NCBI GenBank assembly: GCA_963556145.1
Contig: OY744464.1
Location: 620,001-684,000, forward strand
Direction of reading: 5' to 3'
Origin: Hygrocybe punicea
Lineage: Eukaryota; Basidiomycota; Agaricomycetes; Agaricales; Hygrophoraceae
DNA: 64,000 nucleotides
Positions within the stretch are counted from its first letter, which is position 1; each line of letters opens with the position of its first letter. Made by a program: the position numbers and the translations under genes. Under the pieces are notes generated by a model. The model was not told the DNA's origin, did not search any database, and saw only the letters and a program-made list of their open reading frames with translations. Positions 22,633 to 33,149 of this stretch are shown one piece after another.

Positions 22633-23775
22633 GAGTATGCTTGCCAAGTATGGTTTAAAAATACCATCTCTAGCAAGTATGGTATTCTGGTACCATATTG
22701 GAAGGTCCTCATATGGTTTAAAAATACCATCTCTAGTAGGTATGGTTTTCTGATACCATATTGCAAGGTCCTGATATGGTTTCAGAATACCATCTCTAGT
22801 AGGTACGGTATTCTGATACCATATTGCAAGGTCCTGATATGGTTTCAGAATACCATCTCTAGTAGGTACGGTATTCTGGTACCATACTGCAAGGTCCTGA
22901 TATGGTTTCAGAATACCATCTCTAGTAGGTACGGTATTCTGGTACCATACTGCAAGGTCCTGATATGGTTTCAGAATACCATCTCTAGTAGGTACGGTAT
23001 TCTGATACCATATTGGAAGGTCCTGATATGGTTTAAAAATACCATCTCTAGTAGGTATGGTATTCTGGTACCATACTGCAAGGTGCTCATATGGTTTAAA
23101 AATACCATCTCTAGTAGGTATGGTTTTCTGATACCATATTGCAAGGTCCTGATATGGTTTCAGAATACCATCTCTAGTAGGTATGGTTTTCTGATACCAT
23201 ATTGCAAGGTCCTGATATGGTTTCAGAATACCATCTCTAGTAGGTATGGTATTCTGGTACCATACTGCAAGGTCCTGATATGGTTTCAGAATACCATCTC
23301 TAGTAGGTATGGTATTCTGGTACCATACTGCAAGGTCCTGATATGGTTTCAGAATACCATCTCTAGTAGGTATGGTATTCTGGTACCATATTGCAAGGTG
23401 CTCATATGGTTTAAAAATACCATCTCTAGTAGGTATGGTTTTCTGATACCATATTGCAAGGTCCTGATATGGTTTCAGAATACCATCTCTAGTAGGTATG
23501 GTTTTCTGATACCATATTGCAAGGTCCTGATATGGTTTCAGAATACCATCTCTAGTAGGTATGGTATTCTAATACCATATTGCAAGGTGCTCATATGGTT
23601 TAAAAATTCCATCTCTAGTAGGTATGGTATTCTGGTACCATATTGCAAGGTGCTCATATGGTTTAAAAATTCCATCTCTAGTAAGTATGGTATTCTGGAA
23701 CCATATTAAAAGGTCCTGATATGGTTTGGAAATACCATCTCTAATGTATATGGTTTCACAGTACCATTCCTCATA
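22633..23775. repeat. 63-bp tandem array, about 17-18 units, right end of KDZ element
   Basis: The unit is CAAGGTCCTGATATGGTTTC + AGAATACCATCTCTAGTAGG + TATGGTATTCTGATACCATATTG with variants (AAAAATACC, GGTACC). Each unit contains two inverted repeats (ATGGTTT..AATACCAT and TATGGTAT..ATACCATA), so single strands can fold into repeated hairpins. Unit length is constant, which leaves one frame open across the array by chance. The last copies (23700-23775) are degenerate. Likely role: binding sites for the KDZ transposase, by analogy with subterminal repeats of other DNA transposons. Confidence 0.9.
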
Positions 23776-24211
23776 GATATAGTATTTCTAAACCATAGTG
23801 CATTCTGAGCCTGACACTGTGGAATGTGGCATGTGACCTTAACTGAAAACCGTATACAAGCTTAGGTGGCAAAACGTATATGATTTTCTTAGAAAACCTG
23901 TATGCGCTTGTTACAGCGGGGCATGTGAGCCTTGCCCCCGAAAATCTATCGTTGCGGCAAATGCCGAGTTTGCCTGTGTTTGGCTCTGCCTTTCAAACGA
24001 CTGCGCCAACTGTAATATCTTCGTGAGCTCTGCCTTTCGAATACCCACTGCGCTATGTGGATAGAATATCTTCACTCCCTGGATGGGCAAAGCTGATGGC
24101 CGAGGAGGAGCGACTGAGGCTCCGTTGCATCATATGCATCCATAGTCTGCTCATTCAGCTAGTCTGTTCTTGTCGTACTAAACCTCTGACACTCAACATG
24201 ACAGGAATTCA
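23776..24211. other. junction between KDZ element and Helitron fragment
   Basis: GC-balanced DNA with no gene. CTCTGCCTTTC is repeated at about 23986 and 24030. The right terminus of the KDZ element probably lies within 23800-23920. From about 24200 onward the DNA becomes clearly AT-richer, marking the start of the Helitron-derived piece. Confidence 0.4.
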
Positions 24212-27200
24212 GTGTCCACAACTAGCTTGGAAGCTAATATAGTAGACCATTCTGAACTTAAATCTGATGTCACAACAAACAGTTATTCTCCTGCTGGCTT
24301 ATTTGCCTTTCTTTCCACACATCCACTTCAAAATTCACATGGAACCCGATGTGTTCAGGAGAAAAGTGCACAAATTCCTACCTTTATAGGAGCTACTTTA
24401 CCACGATGTGATCAAGGTGATCATGAATATTATTGCTCAGCTATGCTATCTTTGTTCAAACCTTGGCAGTCAGGGTTTGATTTGAAAACTAAAGATCAAT
24501 CTTGGGATGAGTCTTTTTTAGCATATAAATTCAGTTGTAGACAAGTTGAACTCATGGAAAATTTCAATATAAGGTATGAGTGTTTAGATGCTCGTGATGA
24601 CTTCCATGCTCAACTTCGCAAGGGTTCAACAATTTTACCAAGTTGGAGTGAGGGCTATGATCTTACAATGGATCATGATGATGATATATTACATGAGCTT
24701 GACAATCACAAAGATGATGATAAATTTGCAATGTTATGTGGAGAGTTTGATGCTGATTTTACTGCAATTGGTAAGAGGGAGATAAAATGTCAACATGACA
24801 TGGCAACTATGCAGGCTGTAATGACTCAAACAGGTTGGACAGAAGCAGTGCTAGCAGAGCCTTTCAGGGTTGAGGTAACACCTCCTGATATTATCCAATC
24901 TGGAAGTCAATGGAAAGCTGCTGTGCAAAAGAAAAGACAAGATCTGCTTGAACGACATGCAGAAAACCTGCCATGTAATGTCAATAGTCAGCTACCAACA
25001 CATACTTCATTGAGCCATAATGTTGTCAAAATTGTTGATAAGTCATATCTTGAAAAAAATTGTCAATCTGGTACTTTGAGGTTAGCAATAGATAGTGTTG
25101 TTGAGGAGTTCCACCTAAATCAAGAACAACAAAGAGCATTTAAAATTGTTTCCCATCATGCCTTTATTGATTCATCTGATCAGTTGAAAATGTATATTGG
25201 TGGGATGGGTGGCACAGGTAAAACTCAAATTTTGAAAGCATTGGTCCAGCTTTTTAAGACCAAAAAAGAAAGGCACCGTTTTGTTATTGTGGCACCAACT
25301 GGATCTGCTGCTGTACTGTTGGCAGGTTCAACTTATCATTACATGTTTGGATTAAATGAAAAAACTGATGAATGTATATCAAGTAAGCAACTTGCACAGT
25401 TGAGGTCACAAATGCAGGGAGTTGATTACATTTTTTTTGATGAAGTTTCAATGTTGTCTTGTCGAGATATGTACCGTATCAGTGCAAGAATGGCAAAGAC
25501 TTTCAATGAAACTGAACTACCATGGGGAGGATTAAATATGATCTTTGCAGGGGATTTTGCTCAATTACCCCCTGCAATTGGAAAAGAAAATGCATCTCTT
25601 TATAGCAGATCAGTTGGAGCTAGTTCAACTAATCTCTTGGATCAGGAAGCTGCTATTGGAAAGGCTCTGTGGCACCAGGTTACTACTGTTGTAATACTGC
25701 GTGAGAACATGAGGCAAAGACTTCAAACAAAAGAAGATGCTCAGCTTCGACTAGCTTTAACAAACATGCAATATAAAGCTTGTACTGCTGAAGATATTGT
25801 ATTTCTGCATACTCAAATATCCAGCAATATACCTGGACATGTATCAGTGAAACATAAGGAATTTAGACAGGTCTCAATCATTACTGCATTTAATATTCAC
25901 AAAGATGAGATTAATCGCCTTGGGTCTTTGAGATTTTCTAAGGAGACATCTCAGCCACTTGTTGATTTTTTTTCTGAAGACTCAATCACTTCATCACAAG
26001 AAAGAAAAAAAGGCCAGAAGTTTTCTCATCATAAAGCCAAAAAACTCCATGTATTATCAGATAGTGTGCAGAATATTCTATGGAATCAACCACATAGTTC
26101 CAATGCTAAATGTATTCCTGGAAAACTATCTTTATGTGTTGGAATGCCTGTCATGATTCGCAATAATAGTGCAACAGAACTCTGCATTACACGAGGCCAA
26201 GAAGGCACAGTGTATTGCTGGCAGTCAATGAAAGGCTCGAAAGGTCAAAGAATACTGGATACTCTGTTTGTAAAGCTGATTAATCGTCCACAATCAGTTC
26301 ATTTTGATGGACTTCCTGAAAATGTAGTTCCAATAGCAAGAACAAATGTCACTGTAGATTGTGCTCTTCCTAATGATTCATCCATTACTGTTTCTCGAAG
26401 TCAGGTGGAGGTACTTCCTAATTTTTCAATGACAGATTATTCTTCACAAGGAAAAACAAGGCCTTTTAATGCAGTAGACCTAAATAACAGTCAGTCTCAT
26501 CAGTCATACTACACTGCTTTGTCAAGGAGTGCATTAGCATCAGGTACAGTAATTTTGCAAGGGTTTGATGCAAGGAAAATAACTGGAGGTGCATCTGGTG
26601 CATTACGTCAAGAGTTTCGTGAGCTAGAACTTCTAGATGAAATTGTGCGATTGAGATATGAAGGCAAGCTACCAAATTCTGTCACAGGAGATAAGAGAAA
26701 TACACTGATACAGGCATTTAGAGATTGGAAAGGTGAATATTATGTTCCTGCAAAAGTTCATAAAGCTATTCGTTGGAATAAGTCTGATTTGTTTATTGTG
26801 AATTCAGATGAAAACAATATTCCATGGAAAATCCTAGGAAAGAAGCAAATTGTTCCAAAGATTGTCACTCCCAAGTCATGTTTCATATCTGAACAAGTTA
26901 CTTCTCTGGAAAAGCTTGCTAAACATTCTATAACTAAGAGAAAAATTAGTGGTTCTCATGTTGCTCCACAAAAGAAGCGTCTGAAAATAAGTCATACCAA
27001 TGTAGATTCTCCTGAAATCTCAATAAACATTCCTGTTGGTACCTGTTGGAGCAATAACAGCTGTGCCTATGACTCTGTGATATCTGTATTTTATGATATC
27101 TGGCAGGGTGATAAAATCACATGGTCTAATTCTTTCAGATCTTTAAATCCTCAATTTCTTGGCATCTTAGTAGATGGATTTTCATGCCATTCTAATGGTG

Positions 27201-27820
27201 AATACTCTTTAGAAGACGTACGTGATTATTTAAGACGTCACCTACATCGGCACTCACCTGTTAGCTTCCCTTGGGGAGTGATAACTAGTATTAGTGTCTT
27301 ATTAAGTGCATTATTGCACACTGAAATTCCCATTCTTTCATCATGTATTTCTTGTCCTCAACATCATCCTGTGTCTAGACAGCGAGCAGCATCATGTAAC
27401 TGCCATATTGAAGTTGGAAGGATTGACTTTGAATCTATTCAGGATGAGATTGATCTATTTTTAATTTCTCTTGGTTGAAAGTGTACAGTTTGCAATGATT
27501 TCCTAATCAGAAAGTTCAGTTTTGTAAATGCTCCTGAGATACTTACATTTGCTGTGTCTGCCACAACCACCACTGTTAATCATAACTTGACAGTACCAGT
27601 TGAAGGGCAAGCAGAACCATCTCAGTACTGTCTTAGAGGAGTTATCTATCATGGGGATGTTCACTTCACTTCTCATATTATCAGTCCAGCAGGTCATGTG
27701 TGGTTTCATGATGGAATTGTCACTGGAAGAACTACAGAATATGAAGGAATGCTAGAGGATGTTGTTCTAACTGTCTGTAGATCCAAACAGCCATGTGTTT
27801 TAATATATGTTCTTATGTGA
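24212..27820 (+). pseudogene. Helitron-type PIF1 helicase with C-terminal peptidase-like domain, 5'-truncated, one TGA
   Basis: One frame runs from 24212 to 27820 and is broken only by TGA at 27476-27478. The first 120 residues (LPRCDQGDHEYYCSAMLSLF, FNIRYECLDARDDFHAQL) are the segment that follows the Rep domain in fungal Helitrons, so the HUH Rep nuclease is missing. The PIF1 helicase follows: Walker A GGMGGTGKT at residues 330-338, Walker B FFDEVS around 408-413, MIFAGDFAQLPPA, TRGQEGTV, DYSSQGKTRPF and YTALSRSALASGTVI. After a basic linker, residues 940-1088 (GTCWSNNSCAYDSVISVFYD; candidate Cys945/Cys951) and, past the TGA, YCLRGVIYHGDVHFTSHII and VWFHDGIVTGR look like a Cys-His-Asp papain-like (ubiquitin-protease-like) domain. 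The TGA (LISLG*KCTVC) fits CGA to TGA. No introns are seen, and AT-rich codon use differs from neighbours, suggesting a separate origin. Confidence 0.8.
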
Positions 27821-28536
27821 GACACAAGACATTCTTCATTGTACAGTTGAGCATACCAACAAGAAACCCATTCAAAAGTATTTGTACTTTGAACTTACGC
27901 AGACATCATTATATTTTATCAATTTGTAAAAAGAAAGGACTCGGACATGCCGTGCACAGCAACGGCCCTCTAGCACAAGTGCTCGGCACATCAGAGGAGC
28001 CACGATGGTGGACGAGATAAGACTATTCCTACCAGCGACCGTCATTTGTTTCCAAAATCACCACGACGTCACCCTCAAACAGACCGTTGCCGCCGAGCTC
28101 GCGGACACCTGGGAACTCGATCCCGTGAATCTGGCATGTGCATTGTCATCAAAGACGCACCTCCCTGATCGTCGCCGCGGTCGACGACTTTGAAAACCAC
28201 GATATCGAGATCGACTGACTCGCATACGATTGCTCGATGCCGAGTCTGCATCAAAGAAGTGGAGATATGTCTTCTTTATACAGGCCGACATTGCATTCAG
28301 TCCATTTTTTGAGCCCGTCGGACGCGATATCGATCTTTGGTGCGCTCTTGAAATCCTTTATGATCCTACCATGAGTAAGCCTTTTGTGCCTGTTTGTCGT
28401 TACCTGGTTACCAGCAAAGCGCAGCAGCGGCAGCACTATCATTCAAGGATTATAATAAGACAACGTTTCAACGCGATATCAGCAGCTTGACATATGAGCA
28501 CAAAAATGATACCCCGTTTGATAAGCTCGCTACAAG
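27821..28536. other. spacer with weak protein-like fragment
   Basis: AT-rich Helitron-like composition ends near 27935. After that a GC-richer stretch carries plus-strand pieces such as VDEIRLFLPATVICFQN, LKQTVAAELADTWELDPVNL (28020-28190) and LLDAESASKKWRYVFFIQAD (28230-28290). They could be a gene remnant, but I could not join or identify them. Confidence 0.3.
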
Positions 28537-28544
28537 TATATAAA
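28537..28544 (+). promoter_or_regulatory. TATA box of the FAD monooxygenase gene
   Basis: TATATAAA, 31 bp upstream of the chosen ATG at 28575. Position and perfect consensus support a core promoter with a short leader, and argue against using the upstream in-frame ATGs at 28494-28510. Confidence 0.5.
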
Positions 28545-28574
28545 GGTAGCAGGAGCATGGTTTGCCATCGTAGA

Positions 28575-29809
28575 ATGACAACTCCTTCAATTCCTGCTGT
28601 CGCCATCATCGGTGCCGGTCCTGGCGGTCTCCTCCTCGCTCGATACCTACAGCTCCATTCGGTCCCATGTACGGTCTACGAACGTGAGCCTTCGCGTTCT
28701 GCTCGAACTCAAGGGGGCTCTCTCGACTTACACGAGGACAGCGGACAACTAGCGTTGAAGGAGGCCGGGTTATTGGACAAATTTACGGAATTAGCGAGGA
28801 CAGAAGGAGAGCAGATGAGAATTTTGGATAGCAGGGGAAAGGTTTGGCTAGATAGTGGAGTTGAGGAGAATCACGGCAGACCAGAGATTGATAGGTGGGT
28901 TGCAACTGCTTGATATGTTCATATCTCAGGCTTCGCCACAGAACAGACCTCCGAAACATACTCCTGGACTCTCTCCGGCCCGATACTATCCAGTGGAACC
29001 ACCACGTCGTATCCGCCGAACCATCACCATCCTCTTCCTATCGTATCCATTTTTCCAATGCTCCCACTGCTACGGCCGACATCCTCATCGGTGCAGATGG
29101 TGCATGGTCTCGCATCCGACCTCTTCTCACACCCATTGTACCCATCTACTCTGGTATCTCTTTTGTAGAGCTCGCAGTTTCTGACGTCGATACCCGTGTC
29201 CCTCATCTTGGTTTGCTTGTCGGGGACGGTATCGCATTCGTCATGTCTGATAACAAAGGTCTTATTCCTCAGCGCAACTCCAACGGCGTCATCCGCGTCT
29301 ACGTTGGTTTGCGAGTTCCCGAAACCTGGCTTGACGAACATCCTCTCCCTTCTCATCCAGCTGACGCTCGTCAAAGTTTGATTTCACTCTTCCCGGATTG
29401 GGATCAAAATGTGCTAGACCTCATCAGGCATTCAGACGATTCACCGACCAATTGCCGCAAAATCTACGCCTTTCCTCCGTCGCACTCGTGGTCGACCCAA
29501 CTCAATGGTATCACTCTCCTCGGCGATGCAGCACATGTCATGTCGCCGTTTGCTGGCGAGGGTGTTAATCTTGCGCTCCTGGACGCGTATGAACTTGGGC
29601 GGGAGCTTGTTGGTGCTGTGCGCAACGGGGGATCGATGGAGCAGGTTAACGAAGGATTCAGGTCGTTCGAGAAAGCGATGTGGCCAAGAGCAAAGGAGAA
29701 AGCAGAGGAATCTTCGAAGAACTTGGATGCTCTCTTCGCGGCCGGTGCCCCTGCAGAATTCGTGGAGATTGTCAAGTCATATGGACCTCCACCTCCCGAT
29801 GATGTGTGA
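28575..29809 (+). CDS. FAD-dependent monooxygenase (PHBH/TetX-like fold)
   Basis: Exon 1 (28575-28894) starts MTTPSIPAVAIIGAGPGGLL, the Rossmann GxGxxG dinucleotide-binding motif, with the acidic end of the fold in VYERE. RTQGGSLDLHEDSGQLAL follows. A 35-nt intron (28895-28929, GTGGGT to CAG) joins IDR to LRHRTDLRNILLDSL in frame. Exon 2 carries the second FAD contact DILIGADGAWSRIRPLL and the GD motif ITLLGDAAHVMSPFAGEGVN (29510-29570), and ends PPPPDDV at TGA 29807-29809. The product is about 400 residues, normal for single-domain aromatic hydroxylases. No membrane helix or signal peptide. It probably hydroxylates a small aromatic or polycyclic compound with NAD(P)H and O2; the substrate cannot be read from sequence. 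It looks intact. No secondary-metabolite genes lie beside it. Confidence 0.88.
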
Positions 29810-29990
29810 GGAGCTGTCGTGTAGTACAAATGATCTGTAGGCTTGCGACGACGGGTTATTAGTTTATAGTAGCTTCGTCGTCGCTGTTTTATCGTGAGAT
29901 GCAATCCTACATGTGAAGTATACTTGATCGCGGCAAATCGACAAATCGACGTTAGATATTTTACTGCACCGTGACGAGGCTCGGTTTTTT

Positions 29991-32245
29991 ATGTCCTCCT
30001 TGCCTACCGAGCTTTGGTGCCTTGTCGACGAGGATTCTGCTAAGCCCTTCACAATCGCTTTACCTGGCAACATCAACACGCTGGGTGTGAAGACACTCAT
30101 TAAGAGAGAGAAGCCAAAGGCCTTTGACACTGTGGACGCGAGTGATCTCACACTTTGGAAGGTGAGGACGGACGTCCAAGTCCCCCAATTCCAACTCACC
30201 GTTCCTCCCCAGCTCAATGTCAACGAACCCGTGGATCCTGATCGCAGCCTTCTCGACCGGATACGGAAGCGGCGCGATGAACTGTCCATGTTTGCAACCG
30301 AGATGAGTTCTGGGGAGAAGGTTTCGCTACATTTTGCGAAACCTCTTATGGACCACTTGCACATCTTAGTAGAGGTTCCGCAAACCGGTGAGTCATGATG
30401 ACGAGCCCTTCTCTTCTCTGGCACTGACAACTCCCATTTCATGACTGCGCCATCATTCGATAGATGCCCCACCGCAGAAGCGACTGCGTACATCAAAATC
30501 ACTGCCGCTGTGTAAGCCCAGTCAATATCTGTTCTTATTTGGCTTACGCAGATCTCAGCAAAATTCTGTCTCCGAAACGATACCGTCGAAGCCATTTACC
30601 AAAAGTTGAATTTGTATAAGTTCGTGCAGGTATTTCATTTATATGACATCGGATTTTTTAAAATGCTTTCTGATCCTTGCCAGGTTCGCGGGACTCCTGC
30701 GAGCGGAAAGACATCGGTCGCCGAACTAATTCGTAACCATGTCCGCGAGCAGGAGCCCGACACGCATGTGATTTGGATTCAAGGGTGGCCATTCGAACCA
30801 GGGAAGGGGAGCTCACGCTGGGAAGGTTATTTTGAAAATGAGTTGGGGTGGGACAAACTCCAAGAGACGGTGTTTATTTTTGATGAAGCGCAGTCGACGT
30901 ATTGGGATGGGGACCTTTGGAACAACTTCATCAAACCCATAGACACCTACGAAGGACGTCGCGCCATCCTATTTGCTAGCTATGGCAGTCCAACCTCGCG
31001 CGTTGCCATAGCTGGCACTCCGATTTTCATTCAGGAAGCGCAGAGGGTCACTTTACGCCCTATCCAGCACAACGACGATACTACGTCTGCCGGCCTCTTT
31101 TTCACCCGGCCCGAATTCGATGATCTGGTCGCAAATCTGTATCCATCCCCACAGTACTCCCTTGATTCATCCTTCCTCGATGCTGTCTTTGATCTTACTG
31201 AAGGACATGTGGGAGCATTCTTGGATTTCATCAAGATAATCATCGCTCACGAAGTAAGGACCTTTGCATTGATACGAATGATGACCTGACATCATATTTA
31301 GTCATACAGTACAATCAGCAAGGCCAGCCAATTTTACACTTGGAATTCGTTTGAGAGTAAAGTCAGTCCACGGACCTTGGTTGAACGGCTCGAAAATTCT
31401 GCTACCAGATTCGCGAGGGGGCTTCCATCGCATCTAGAGCTCCAAGATTTATCCAACGCTCACGTTTTTACCACCGTCCTTCGTAATGGCGTCATAACGG
31501 ATAGGGACTGCACCACGAAGGATGAAAAGGAGGCGCTTATGACATGTTTCCGCAGCGGTTGGCTTCAGTCCGACAAGCTCAATGAGATAGGCCGACCTGA
31601 AGAAGCTGGGTACTGTTTCTCCTCAGAGCTCCATCGCTGGTACGTAGAATGGAAGCTGTCTGATACTATCCCGGCAAAACCATTCGATACAACCAATATC
31701 CTGGAATTTGTGCTTAACACCATTCGCGCTTTCTCTCCACGCGCTTTCTCCACCAAGCGAGTGGGTCCCGGCTTTATTCAGCGTATCCCCGAAGCGCAAT
31801 ACCAGGACGAATTTTACCATTGCTGCCACAAGATTTCGAATGGCTCGCTTGTAAGCTTTCCTGAATTCGGAACGAAAAAGGGACGAGTAGATTTCTACAT
31901 TCCTACCAAACAATGGGGAGTGGAACTACTGCGCGAGGGCGATCGGCTTGCGCAACATTCCGGACGGTTTTCTCAAACAGGGTCTTATGGAAGTACTATG
32001 GTTGTGTCGGACTACATCATTCTTGATTGCCGTACAACGTATCCCAAGACACGACACTCGTGTAAGATTTTTATTTTTATTAACCTGTGATTGTTTTGCT
32101 TATTTAACTTTACTCTACCCCCAATTTAGACCTTCCACAATTGTACCATGTCGTGTTCACGAGCGATTTCACTCAAGTGGAAATTCTAGACAACAGGCTA
32201 AAGCTGGTACCCAGTGGAAAATTTGGGCTGTTGGGATCGACATGA
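29991..32245 (+). CDS. Crinkler-type protein: CRN header, P-loop NTPase, PD-(D/E)xK-like nuclease
   Basis: Six exons joined in frame: 29991-30387, 30464-30511, 30559-30629, 30684-31253, 31302-32061 and 32130-32245. Exon 1 is the ubiquitin-like Crinkler header (ELWCLVDEDSAKPFTI, VKTLIKREKPKAFDTVDASD, then LTLWKV, and LHFAKPL). A short basic linker (PPQKRLRTSKS) follows. VRGTPASGKTSVAELI is a Walker A and ETVFIFDEAQSTYW a Walker B, placing a STAND/AAA-like NTPase after the header. The C-terminal domain has DEFYHCC, then GRVDFYIPTKQWGVELLREG (Asp and Glu spaced as in restriction-endonuclease folds) and DYIILDCRTTY, and ends VEILDNRLKLVPSGKFGLLG. This architecture is known among fungal and oomycete Crinkler proteins, which were proposed to derive from transposon or conflict systems and to act in nuclei or in interactions. 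No signal peptide is visible. Intact. Confidence 0.83.
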
Positions 32246-33149
32246 TATGCATCTAAATCAGTTCAATTTGACTGAGTAAATGTATGCTGTTGCATGCAAA
32301 CTTCATGTAACATTCCACCAGTTTCTTGTTGTATACATAGTTGTACATTTTTAAGAAAAACACTTCTGGCCCTCTTTTGTCTTCCACTGGCCTAATGCAT
32401 TTAAATGTCTCATGTGGTGAACCACTTTCATCAATTCTTTCTCCAGGATAAAATGACCATTATATATACTGTTTTCTGAATAAGTTGGGCTAGTCTAGTG
32501 TCGGACTAGGAATAATTGTAAATTTCTACCCCCAACACATTGTATTTTAGGATTGTGCCCATCCAAGGCGAGATGTGATACATGAGTTTCTTGTCAAATG
32601 AATGAGCTACCATCATCCGGCACAGTCAGATAGCAAACCATATGTAGAATGAGTATGATCAATTGTGATATGTATGGGTAACATGGTTATCTACATGCCT
32701 GCAATGGATGGAACTTGTGCAGACAATATTGTGCGCATTGAGGATGCTCATATGGAAATGTGATGGTGAGTGTCAGTGTAGATCTGGACAGGAATCTGCA
32801 GAAAGGGGTGATCAGCTAAGAAGTGATCTGAGGAGTTTAGTTTCTATCAAGCAGTCTAATCAATTCCGCGATGACTATAAGCGCAGCCATAAAGTTATCT
32901 AAGGATACGCTAAGGAAGTTGCCGGTAAAAGTCCATTCTCCGATTTGCTTAACTGACCGAACTCAAATTGGAGAACCTTATCTCTTTTCCTCCGCCTCCG
33001 CATCATCACTGCGCGTCTCGACTCGCTCCCCCTTTTTCTCTTCTCTTTTGTGAATATTTTCACCAAACCTCCCTTTAGATACTTCCTAGTACTTCATCCC
33101 CATAATCCTCTCCCCTTTTCTTCTCCCACTTGTCCTTTTTTCCACCCCA
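32246..33149. other. spacer; 5' region of DIRS-like copy 1
   Basis: AT-rich, gene-free DNA (32246-32880) is followed by a pyrimidine-rich leader (about 32960-33145, CCTTTTTCTC-type) just before the first element ORF. The leader probably belongs to the retrotransposon. Its terminal repeats were not resolved. Confidence 0.4.

Larger units (their letters stand above)
15800..23900. mobile_element. KDZ (Kyakuja-Dileera-Zisupton) transposon, three genes, apparently intact
   Basis: The unit holds a divergent gene pair (16155-17334 minus, 17683-20742 plus), a second plus-strand gene (20998-22560), a left subterminal block of AAACCGTTTCAG/AAACCAT motifs (about 15980-16085) and a right 63-bp repeat array of TATGGTTTCAG/ATACCAT motifs (22633-23775). 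The related motif sets at both ends, in a region free of other genes, support one element. All three genes have open frames after intron removal. The exact ends and target duplication were not found; the limits given are approximate. Confidence 0.65.

Noticed and set aside
22573..23709. 378-residue open frame made of 21-residue repeats
   Set aside because: It is a by-product of the 63-bp satellite (63 is divisible by three); the peptide has no signal and the array is better explained as subterminal DNA repeats.
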